Notes under the pieces: generated by a model | Databases searched by the model: none | Seen by the model: the letters and a program-made list of their open reading frames with translations, nothing else | What the model was told of the DNA's origin: nothing | Position numbers and translations under genes: made by a program | Assembly (NCBI GenBank): GCA_002169365.1 | Contig: NHLE01000040.1 | Location: 8,228 to 16,131 of the forward strand | Direction of reading: 5' to 3' | DNA length: 7,904 bases | From: Pelagibacteraceae bacterium TMED259 | GTDB lineage: Bacteria > Pseudomonadota > Alphaproteobacteria > HIMB59 | Part shown: piece by piece, positions 1 through 5,407 of the stretch | How positions within the stretch are numbered: the stretch's first letter is position 1 | Layout: each line of letters opens with the position of its first letter

Positions 1-450
1 CCGCGCAAGAGAGGCCAATAAATAGGTGTTTGAGGCCATATCACCGATAATGGCGTGGAACGTGTGATTGGCGAGGGCGGCCTCTGCCGCATCAGATAAC
101 TTTGCCGCCTTGGCGAAACCTATCTGAGCTTGTTTTAGAGCATCCAATTGCGCGCTTGTCCGGTTCTCGCAGGCCAAACGCGCAATATTGGCATAAACCA
201 TCGGTGCCGTCTGGAAAAAGGTACGCAGCACGTCAATGTCCATCGACGCGACCTTGGCGCCGCGATTCTCGCTCATTACGACATAGCCTTCGCCCTGAAG
301 ACGTTGCAGGACCTCGCGAAGGGGCGTGCGTGACATGCTGTAATAATCCGACAAGCGCGCTTCGTCGAGATCATGCCCCGGTTTCAGTTCAGTTGACAGA
401 ATGCGACGACGCAAATCGATTAGGCAGTCAAGTTTTGTATAGCGTTCCAT
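1..450 (-). CDS. GntR family transcriptional regulator, FCD (FadR) subfamily, partial (C-terminus off the left edge)
   Basis: This is a DNA-binding regulator, probably repressing this locus until a pathway metabolite binds. Reading leftward from the ATG at 450, 150 codons stay open to the window edge; a full FCD regulator is usually about 210-240 residues, so the last third is missing. Residues 1-67 form the GntR winged helix, with the recognition segment near residues 40-57 (SMSRTPLREVLQRLQGEGYV). Residues 73 onward look like the helical FCD ligand domain, with the signature NHTFHAIIGDMASNTYL at 128-144. The usual D-x-x-F-H metal motif here reads N-x-x-F-H (N128, H132), so the first metal ligand is Asn rather than Asp. 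A GAGGA sits 4 bases before the ATG. The gene lies downstream of, and in the same direction as, the amidohydrolase gene. Family is clear; the regulated targets are inferred. Confidence 0.9.
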   Translation of the reverse strand, partial: MERYTKLDCLIDLRRRILSTELKPGHDLDEARLSDYYSMSRTPLREVLQRLQGEGYVVMSENRGAKVASMDIDVLRTFFQTAPMVYANIARLACENRTSAQLDALKQAQIGFAKAAKLSDAAEAALANHTFHAIIGDMASNTYLLASLAR

Positions 451-463
451 ATGATCCTCAAGA

Positions 464-475
464 ATTGTATACAAT
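464..475. promoter_or_regulatory. Perfect 12-bp palindrome, likely GntR/FCD operator (autoregulation)
   Basis: ATTGTATACAAT is a perfect inverted repeat 13 bases upstream of the regulator's ATG. It overlaps the proposed -10 box by three bases, where a bound repressor would block transcription start. The core TTGTATACAA fits the T-N-G-T-n-n-A-C-N-A type of site known for FCD-type GntR regulators. That the neighbouring regulator binds it is inferred from family knowledge and position. Confidence 0.7.
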
Positions 476-501
476 ATGTATGCATTTTATGGGCCTGTCA
501 A
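473..501 (-). promoter_or_regulatory. Sigma70-type promoter for the GntR regulator gene
   Basis: On the minus strand a consensus -35 TTGACA (496-501) is followed by a 17-base spacer and a -10-like CATATT (473-478, 4 of 6 matches). This predicts a transcription start inside or just past the 464-475 palindrome and a short leader to the ATG at 450. The regulator can therefore be made independently of the catabolic genes upstream of it. Confidence 0.6.
475..486. promoter_or_regulatory. Second, degenerate copy of the GntR-type site, one helical turn away
   Basis: TATGTATGCATT matches the perfect palindrome at 8 of 12 positions at an offset of 11 bases. The cores TGTATACA (466-473) and TGTATGCA (477-484) differ by one base. 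One helical turn of spacing would put both on the same DNA face, as expected for tandem dimers. The second site is imperfect and could be chance. Confidence 0.35.
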
Positions 502-827
502 TTGAATTGGACCATTGATGATTTGAAAGACAGTCTGAGCGGCCCCAGATTTCATAGCATGCAAGCGCCGCTTTGTTGGCGAACTCATGCGCCAGGCCCT
601 GCAAAGCAGTCATTGGTGCATCGCACAGCATTCGGCACTTTGGGCTCTCAGCTGCCATTCGCTGCATGATCATCTAACGGCTACTACGCGGACAAAGCAG
701 GCATCTATATTGTTCGCCTAGTGCCGGATCAGCTTGCTTAGTGGACATTCAGCGCCACGCAAATTTAACTGGATAGAAGGGCTGATTTCTCGAAGCTTCA
801 AAGGGCGAGATCTGATTTTCATATTAT
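502..827. other. Non-coding gap between regulator and amidohydrolase genes; no gene recognised
   Basis: No reading frame here resembles a protein I know. The short open frames on either strand lack a convincing ribosome-binding site and conserved motifs. Base composition is less GC-rich than the flanking genes. I see no tRNA-like fold, no terminal inverted repeats and no GC stem followed by a T run in either direction, so no terminator for the amidohydrolase transcript can be called. It may be a decayed gene remnant or simply a long spacer holding the upstream part of the regulator's promoter region. Confidence 0.5.
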
Positions 828-2063
828 CTAGATATGGTCGCTAGTGGAGCCCAATGTCCTCAAGAAAAAGGCAAGAGCGGAAATGGCCAAACCCATATCA
901 TGCGCCGAAGTGAATTCTTCTGGTTTGTGGCTGACCCCGTCTTGGCACCTGACAAACAGCATCGCGATCGGGCAAAGGTCGGCCATGGCCGATGCGTCAT
1001 GGGTCGCACCGGAAGACAGGTACAGGCCATTTGCATCCGCTTTCTGGATGGCTTCACACAGGTGGGCGGACAGCTTGTCATCGCATGGTTGAGCGACTTG
1101 AGCATAGGTCAAATTGGCCTCGATTGTCAGGTTTTTTTGCGCTGCAAGTTTTTCGGTGAACCGGCGCAGCGTTTTGCCCGCGTGGTGTCGGGTCTCGTCG
1201 CAAGGCGAACGGAATTCAGCAGTCATCCTGACGCTTCGCGGCACTGCGTTGACCATGTTAGGCGCGACAGTGAACGATCCAACCGTGGCGCGTAGATTGG
1301 GGGTGGACTGGCCCAACCGGTCCACCTCGGCGACAATGCCAGCCGCCGAAACCAGTGCATCACGCCGCCCGGCCATTGGCAAAGTTCCCGCATGGCCGGT
1401 TTCTCCAGTGACCACGATTTGGTGACGCTCGATCCCGCAAATCGCACTTACCACCCCACAAGATTCGCCTTCACGCTCAAGCACAGGGCCTTGTTCAATA
1501 TGCGTTTCGACAAATCCAATCACGTCGGCGGGACCGCGCGCCAATGCATCGATTCGGTCGGGATTCAGCCCAAAGGATTTCATCGCATTGCGAAGTGTTA
1601 TGCCCTGGGTATCCTGCATCGACAAAACGGCCGGGTCGAATGTTCCCGCCAGCGCCCGTGATCCGACCAACGCTGTCGGGAAACGAACGCCCTCTTCATC
1701 AGCAAAGGCAAGCAACTCGACAGCGAACGGCAAGCTCACAGCTTCCGAGCGTAGTTTTTCAAGCGCAAGTAAAGGTAGTACGACACCCATCATCCCATCA
1801 TATGCGCCGCCTTCACGCACCGAATCCAGATGTGACCCCATCAATAGAGTTTTCGAGCCCGGCGGACCTTCGTACCGACCCACCAGAGTTCCAGCGTCGT
1901 CTATGTCGACGGTCAGGCCAGCCGCTTCCATAAGCGAACGAAGGAGGTCGATTGCCGCGCGATGTTCAGGTGTAAACGGCAGTCGTGTAACGCCTGGCCC
2001 GGCCTCCGAACATGCCGCGAAATCTTTCAGCAGTGCCTCTGCCCGCGCGCCCCAGTTAGTCAA
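828..2063 (-). CDS. M20-family amidohydrolase (allantoate amidohydrolase / N-carbamoyl-L-amino-acid hydrolase type)
   Basis: This is a cytoplasmic binuclear-metal amidase of the hydantoinase/carbamoylase branch of M20, which cleaves ureido or carbamoyl C-N bonds with release of CO2 and ammonia. Numbered from the TTG start (411 residues), the likely metal ligands are H78 (GSHLD), D89 (YDG), E124 (ADEEG), H188 (ETHIEQG) and H379 (SHKPEE), with E123 as catalytic base. The middle dimerisation domain carries GHAGTLPM (H224) and the substrate-binding PNMVNAVP. SGATHDA near 351-357 is also typical. A longer reading from an ATG at 2114 gives 428 residues. I prefer TTG at 2063: the family normally starts about 24-26 residues before the GGxTRL-like segment, TTGACTAA then overlaps the upstream stop by only 8 bases, and AGAGAG lies 7 bases before it. 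It is coupled to the DUF1028 gene. The exact substrate cannot be read from sequence. Confidence 0.88.
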   Translation of the reverse strand: MTNWGARAEALLKDFAACSEAGPGVTRLPFTPEHRAAIDLLRSLMEAAGLTVDIDDAGTLVGRYEGPPGSKTLLMGSHLDSVREGGAYDGMMGVVLPLLALEKLRSEAVSLPFAVELLAFADEEGVRFPTALVGSRALAGTFDPAVLSMQDTQGITLRNAMKSFGLNPDRIDALARGPADVIGFVETHIEQGPVLEREGESCGVVSAICGIERHQIVVTGETGHAGTLPMAGRRDALVSAAGIVAEVDRLGQSTPNLRATVGSFTVAPNMVNAVPRSVRMTAEFRSPCDETRHHAGKTLRRFTEKLAAQKNLTIEANLTYAQVAQPCDDKLSAHLCEAIQKADANGLYLSSGATHDASAMADLCPIAMLFVRCQDGVSHKPEEFTSAHDMGLAISALAFFLRTLGSTSDHI

Positions 2064-2721
2064 GGGTGCGCTCTCTGTCTGACAGAACTGGCACTTGCCT
2101 AGCCCAATCGTCATAGTCGCCCGATGTGGCTTTCTGGTAGAGTTGTTCCAGGGCGGTGACCGGATCGTTGGGATGGTAGTCGATCCGCAAAGTCAGGGGT
2201 GGGCGGTCCGGATGTAGCACCAAAATCGCGGCAGATAAAAGGCCACGGAAATCGCTGCCCGCACTCTGTGCTGCCGTGAGGGCCTCCAGCAAACGGCGCT
2301 CGAACGGATAATGCGAGGCAGCATAGGCCTCTGCCATGGTCCCCAGAACAGCGTCACTGCCCAGCATGTTGCCTGACGCGATACCGTCGGCGAAGGTGAT
2401 GCTGCCTTTGATGTCCTGATTTTCCGAGCCGGTAAATGCGGCGGCATTTCCAAGAAGGTCCATCGCAGCAAGTTGCCGGTAAGCGCAGCCTCGGTCGTGG
2501 GACGTGACATGGTTCACCGAGTCTTTGGGGCTTGACCCATCGCGAAGGTGTTGCAGCACTTCTTCACCCCATATGGTGGACGGTGCCGCGCCCTGGCTGG
2601 CGGACATACCTGCGTTTAGATCACCGCGAAGAACCCATCCGCCGACGCAGAGGCTACCGGTGGCCGCAGCGCCTCCTATGGCGCCTGTATCGTGATCACG
2701 TGCAAGAATCGAAAATGTCAT
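2056..2721 (-). CDS. DUF1028 family protein, predicted Ntn-hydrolase fold
   Basis: A 221-residue protein with no signal peptide, matching the DUF1028 family (PF06267) over its whole length. Landmarks are MTFSILARD at the start, SASQGA (40-45), RQLAAMD (82-88), AAFTGSE (94-100), the GNML block (117-120), GSDFRG with SAA (155-165) and DYHPND (181-186). Family members are thought to adopt an Ntn-hydrolase fold. Here Thr2 would become the free N-terminal nucleophile once Met1 is removed, so amide hydrolysis is a reasonable but unproven guess. The commoner GGDRRGRQSA block reads GSDFRGLLSA, a mild divergence. The start is secure: AAGGTGAG lies just upstream and MTFS is the family start. It is first in the leftward operon, runs into the amidohydrolase gene, and is divergent from the transporter. 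The physiological reaction is not established. Confidence 0.9.
   Translation of the reverse strand: MTFSILARDHDTGAIGGAAATGSLCVGGWVLRGDLNAGMSASQGAAPSTIWGEEVLQHLRDGSSPKDSVNHVTSHDRGCAYRQLAAMDLLGNAAAFTGSENQDIKGSITFADGIASGNMLGSDAVLGTMAEAYAASHYPFERRLLEALTAAQSAGSDFRGLLSAAILVLHPDRPPLTLRIDYHPNDPVTALEQLYQKATSGDYDDWARQVPVLSDRERTLD
2064..2086 (-). promoter_or_regulatory. Ribosome-binding region and small hairpin before the amidohydrolase TTG start
   Basis: The inverted repeat TCTGTC/GACAGA (2074-2086, one central base) can form a 5-bp stem with a 3-base loop. Its foot overlaps the weak Shine-Dalgarno-like AGAGAG (2071-2076), which is 7 bases before the TTG at 2063. All of this lies inside the last codons of the DUF1028 gene. 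It fits translational coupling, though the stem is short. Confidence 0.35.
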
Positions 2722-2731
2722 ATCTCACCTT
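2722..2731 (-). promoter_or_regulatory. Ribosome-binding site of the DUF1028 gene
   Basis: The minus strand reads AAGGTGAGAT directly before the ATG at 2721. The AAGG/GAG core is well placed and supports that start. Confidence 0.6.
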
Positions 2732-2746
2732 AACTGGGTTTTTGTT

Positions 2747-2762
2747 ATTTATCATGATAAAT
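2747..2762. promoter_or_regulatory. Perfect 16-bp palindrome, operator copy 1 of 2
   Basis: ATTTATCATGATAAAT is a perfect inverted repeat in the divergent control region. It covers the position of the -35 box for the rightward promoter. An identical copy lies 27 bases to the right, centre to centre. It is unlike the TTGTATACAA-type site at the GntR gene, so its binding protein is unknown. Confidence 0.7.
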
Positions 2763-2775
2763 TGACGATTATAAT
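2748..2775 (+). promoter_or_regulatory. Promoter of the transporter operon, sharing its -10 region with the divergent operon
   Basis: A consensus -10 TATAAT lies at 2770-2775. The best -35 at normal distance is TTTATC (2748-2753, 16-base spacer), a weak match inside the first palindrome. Because the core reads ATTATAAT (2768-2775), a TATAAT also exists on the minus strand (2768-2773), so both directions may share one melted region. No convincing -35 is visible for the leftward promoter. The leader to the binding-protein ATG would be about 40 bases. Confidence 0.5.
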
Positions 2776-2789
2776 TTATCATGATAAAT
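2774..2789. promoter_or_regulatory. Perfect 16-bp palindrome, operator copy 2 of 2
   Basis: An exact second copy of ATTTATCATGATAAAT, starting inside the -10 box and covering the expected start point of rightward transcription. A dimer here and another at copy 1 would enclose the RNA polymerase site between them, which suggests repression. Centre-to-centre spacing of 27 bases is about two and a half helical turns. Confidence 0.7.
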
Positions 2790-2808
2790 GTAGGTGCAGA
2801 AACTTAAC

Positions 2809-2822
2809 AGGGAGAACATGAA
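2809..2822 (+). promoter_or_regulatory. Ribosome-binding site deciding the start of the binding protein
   Basis: AGGGAG (2809-2814) is 3 bases from an ATG at 2818 and 8 bases from the ATG at 2823. The first reads ATG AAA then TGA and stops at once. The second opens the long gene and has the better spacing, so 2823 is the start. Confidence 0.6.
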
Positions 2823-4400
2823 ATGACACTATTATCCTGGATCCGCCGAGGCCTGATGGCCGCTGCCGGGGCTGCGCTCGTTGCGGGTGGCCTTGTTGCA
2901 CCGGCAGCCGCGCAGACGCCCTCGGGTGTTCTGATCGTCGGCCAGATCGCCGAACCGAAATCGCTCGATCCGGCGGCAGTGACCGCAGTCAATGATTTCC
3001 GCATTCTTGTGAATGTTTACGAGGGCTTGACCCGGTACAAATCCGGTACGCTGGAAGTCGAACCGTCTCTGGCCACCAGCTGGGTTATCAGCGCGGACGG
3101 CACCGAATATACGTTCACGCTGCGCAACGGTGTAACCTTCCAAGATGGAACACCGTTCAATGCTGAGGCGGTGAAATTCAATTTTGACCGGATGCTGGAC
3201 GAATCGCACCCATATCACGATACGGGCCCGTTCCCGCTGTCCTTCTTCTTCGGCGCGGTAGAATCGACGGATGTAGTCGATGACATGACAGTGAAATTTA
3301 CCCTCAACGCGCCATATGCGCCGTTCCTGTCGAATTTAGCCTACCCGACTGGTCTGATGGTGTCACCCGCCGCAGTGGCAGCCCATGGCAAGGAGTTCGG
3401 GCGCAACCCTTCCGGCACAGGGCCGTTCAAATTTGCCGAGTGGCGCTCGAACGAAGCCGTGGTGGTTGAACGCAACGACGCTTATTGGGGTAAAGCTGCA
3501 GGCACGCAGGCCGTGGTCTTCCGCCCGATTACCGACGCCAATACCCGTGTGGCCGAAATGCTGGCCGGTGGCATCGACATGATGGTCGAAGTGCCGCCCA
3601 CCTCGCTGGGTGAGTTTTCTGGGGACGGATTCATCGTTGGCGAGCAGGCTGGCCCGCATGTCTGGTTCCTGATACTGAACGCTAAGGAAGGCCCCTTTGC
3701 GGACAAGCGGGTGCGCCAGGCCGCCAACTACGCGATCAACAAAGAAGCTATCGTGAATGACGTACTGGAAGGCACCGCGACCGTGGCTGCAGGTCCGACC
3801 CCGCCGGCATTTGCCTGGGCTTACAACGAGGCGCTTGATCCCTATCCCTACGACCCGGCAAAAGCTAAGGCGCTGATCGCCGAGGCGGGTGTCGACGGCG
3901 CAACGCTGACCTTTTATGTGACCGAGGGTGGTTCGGGCATGCTTGATCCGGTGCCGATGGGCACTGCCATTCAGGCTGACCTTCAGGCCGTTGGTCTGAA
4001 CGTGAAGATCGAAACCTACGAGTGGAATACTTTCCTGGGCGAGGTGAACCCGGGGCTCGAGGGCAAGGCAGACATGGCCGAAATGGCATGGATGACCAAT
4101 GACCCAGACACGCTGCCCTACCTGGCGCTGCGCTCAGAAGCATGGCCCGACAAGGGTGGTTTCAACTCAGGTTACTATGCAAACCCGAAGGTTGACGAAC
4201 TGCTTGAAGCGGCCCGCACTGCGACCGATCAGGACGAACGTGCCCGGCTCTATCGCGAGATGCAGGAGATCGTTCAGGAAGATGCCCCGTGGGTTTTTGT
4301 CGCAAATTGGAAGCAGAATGCGGTAACCAGCGACCGAGTAGAAAACTTTGGTCTTGAGCCGTCCTTTCTGTTGAATTTAAAAGGTGTTGTTAAAAACTAA
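2823..4400 (+). CDS. ABC transporter substrate-binding protein, family 5 (peptide/dipeptide/nickel type)
   Basis: This is the periplasmic receptor that captures the substrate and hands it to the membrane complex encoded next. The 525-residue length is normal for SBP_bac_5. Residues 1-30 are a classic signal peptide: charged WIRRG, hydrophobic stretch, and a likely signal peptidase I cut after APAAA (residue 30). There is no lipobox cysteine, so a soluble protein is expected. The mature start GQIAEPKSLDPA and the block LATSW...DGTEYTFTLRNGVTFQDG, followed by FNAEAVKFNFDRM, are hallmarks of the family. WMTNDPDT lies where peptide-binding members carry the Asp that holds a substrate amino group, so an amino-acid-like ligand is possible but not shown. 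It stands first in the transporter operon behind a short AT-rich leader. A GC-rich hairpin after the stop probably helps keep its transcript more abundant than those downstream. Confidence 0.93.
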   Translation: MTLLSWIRRGLMAAAGAALVAGGLVAPAAAQTPSGVLIVGQIAEPKSLDPAAVTAVNDFRILVNVYEGLTRYKSGTLEVEPSLATSWVISADGTEYTFTLRNGVTFQDGTPFNAEAVKFNFDRMLDESHPYHDTGPFPLSFFFGAVESTDVVDDMTVKFTLNAPYAPFLSNLAYPTGLMVSPAAVAAHGKEFGRNPSGTGPFKFAEWRSNEAVVVERNDAYWGKAAGTQAVVFRPITDANTRVAEMLAGGIDMMVEVPPTSLGEFSGDGFIVGEQAGPHVWFLILNAKEGPFADKRVRQAANYAINKEAIVNDVLEGTATVAAGPTPPAFAWAYNEALDPYPYDPAKAKALIAEAGVDGATLTFYVTEGGSGMLDPVPMGTAIQADLQAVGLNVKIETYEWNTFLGEVNPGLEGKADMAEMAWMTNDPDTLPYLALRSEAWPDKGGFNSGYYANPKVDELLEAARTATDQDERARLYREMQEIVQEDAPWVFVANWKQNAVTSDRVENFGLEPSFLLNLKGVVKN

Positions 4401-4412
4401 AATGAAGCTCTG

Positions 4413-4432
4413 GGGCCGGTCCTCGCCGGCCC
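4413..4432 (+). other. GC-rich intercistronic hairpin after the binding-protein gene
   Basis: GGGCCGG (4413-4419) pairs perfectly with CCGGCCC (4426-4432) across a 6-base loop, 12 bases after the stop codon. No T run follows, so it is not a standard intrinsic terminator. In ABC importer operons such stems commonly block 3' exonucleases or weakly attenuate, leaving more binding-protein message than permease message. That role is inferred. Confidence 0.6.
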
Positions 4433-4459
4433 TTGAGGCATTGTAAGCGGGACACACAC

Positions 4460-5407
4460 ATGGGCGGCTATATTCTCAAACGTCTGGTCTCTGCGATCCC
4501 AGTGCTCCTGGGGATTACCATCATCGTTTTTTTGATCATGTCGCTCATACCCGGCGATCCGGCGACGGCGATCCTTGGCTCATACGCCACCCCTGAAAAC
4601 GTAGAAAAGCTCAACCAGGACCTCGGCCTCGACAAGCCTATGGTGCAGCGCTATGGTATTTGGCTTGGTAATATGCTGACTGGTGATTTCGGGCGTTCCT
4701 ACTCGCTTAACCGACCTGTACTCGACGAAATTCTTGAGCGGTTCAATGCCACGCTGATACTTGCTGGAACGTCCTTTGTCCTGTGCTCGGTGCTAGGCAT
4801 TCTGGCAGGTGTTATTTCCGCTGCGCGACAGTATGGTCTAGCTGACAAGGCGATCACTTTTGTGGTTCTCATTGGCATCTCTGTGCCGTCGTTTTTTCTT
4901 GGCATGATGATGATCCTTCTCTTCGCGGTGAAGCTGCGCTGGCTTCCTGTGTCGGGTATGTATGCGATCTATGGCGGTGGCGATCTGCCCGACCTGCTCA
5001 ATCACCTGATCATGCCTGCGCTCGCGCTAGCGACGGTGGCCACGGGGGTCATCGCCCGGCTCTCCCGCTCGGCCATGCTTGAAGTGCTGCGCCAGGATTA
5101 TATTCGTACCGCCCGAGCTAAAGGCGTACCCGAGCGCCGCGTCATCATGGGCCATGCCTTGCGTGCTGCCATGGTGTCCATCGTTCCTGTGCTTGGTATT
5201 CAGGCGGGCTTCGTGCTGTCGGGTGCAATCTATATCGAGATCGTTTTCCAGTGGCCCGGTGTGGGCCGGATGCTGGTCGATGCGATCCTGAAGCGCGACT
5301 TGTTGCTTGTACAAGGCGGTGTGGTTTTTGTAGCGGCCTGCTACGTGCTCTTTAACATCGCGGTTGACGTGGCTCAAAGCCTGCTTGATCCGAGGATCAA
5401 GACATGA
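4460..5407 (+). CDS. ABC transporter permease, DppB/OppB type
   Basis: First inner-membrane subunit of the importer, 315 residues, typical for the family. It opens with GGYILKRLVSAIPVLLGITI and IPGDPA, the usual first membrane segment and periplasmic turn of DppB-like permeases, and about six hydrophobic segments follow. The cytoplasmic EAA-type coupling loop, where the ATPase docks, is at about 213-228 (DYIRTARAKGVPERRV). The ending LLDPRIKT is also typical. I chose the ATG at 4460: a nine-codon-longer TTG reading from 4433 would begin at the foot of the hairpin, whereas AAGCGGGA (4445-4452) lies 7 bases before the ATG. The stop overlaps the next start as ATGA, so translation is likely coupled. 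Confidence 0.93.
   Translation: MGGYILKRLVSAIPVLLGITIIVFLIMSLIPGDPATAILGSYATPENVEKLNQDLGLDKPMVQRYGIWLGNMLTGDFGRSYSLNRPVLDEILERFNATLILAGTSFVLCSVLGILAGVISAARQYGLADKAITFVVLIGISVPSFFLGMMMILLFAVKLRWLPVSGMYAIYGGGDLPDLLNHLIMPALALATVATGVIARLSRSAMLEVLRQDYIRTARAKGVPERRVIMGHALRAAMVSIVPVLGIQAGFVLSGAIYIEIVFQWPGVGRMLVDAILKRDLLLVQGGVVFVAACYVLFNIAVDVAQSLLDPRIKT
5384..5401 (+). promoter_or_regulatory. Hairpin that hides the ribosome-binding site of the permease-ATPase fusion gene
   Basis: CTTGATC (5384-5390) pairs with GATCAAG (5395-5401) in a 7-bp stem with a CGAG tetraloop. The Shine-Dalgarno GAGGA (5392-5396) lies in the loop and the 3' arm, 7 bases before the ATG at 5404. Ribosomes finishing the upstream permease, whose stop is at 5405-5407, would open the stem. 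This fits translational coupling. The same bases encode the conserved LDPRIK tail, so part of the symmetry may be coincidence. Confidence 0.5.

Noticed and set aside
102..518. A 138-codon plus-strand frame across the regulator and its promoter
   Set aside because: It is antisense to the GntR gene, runs through the promoter and operator, and has no recognisable protein features.
458..673. A 71-codon minus-strand frame in the gap
   Set aside because: No ribosome-binding site or family resemblance was seen, and its 3' end runs through the regulator's promoter and operator. A decayed gene cannot be excluded but is not supported.
825..834. TATCTAGATA palindrome at the amidohydrolase stop codon
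   Set aside because: It is short and AT-rich with no stem-plus-T-run arrangement, so it is neither a terminator nor a credible operator at the end of a gene.
1544..2082. Open frames of 129-164 codons on the plus strand opposite the amidohydrolase
   Set aside because: They are antisense to a clear M20 enzyme, low in complexity (Ser/Arg/Pro-rich) and without ribosome-binding sites.
2818..2826. Two-codon reading frame ATG AAA TGA before the binding-protein gene
   Set aside because: The Shine-Dalgarno is too close (3 bases) for efficient use and the overlap with the true ATG looks incidental; I would not call it a leader peptide.
4433..4459. Upstream TTG start extending the first permease by nine residues
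   Set aside because: It would begin right at the foot of the GC hairpin, adds non-family residues, and the ATG at 4460 has a spaced AAGCGGGA and the normal family N-terminus.
5306..5315. CTTGTACAAG palindrome resembling the GntR site
   Set aside because: It lies deep inside the permease coding region, has a shorter core than TTGTATACAA and is not near a start; chance is the simplest explanation.
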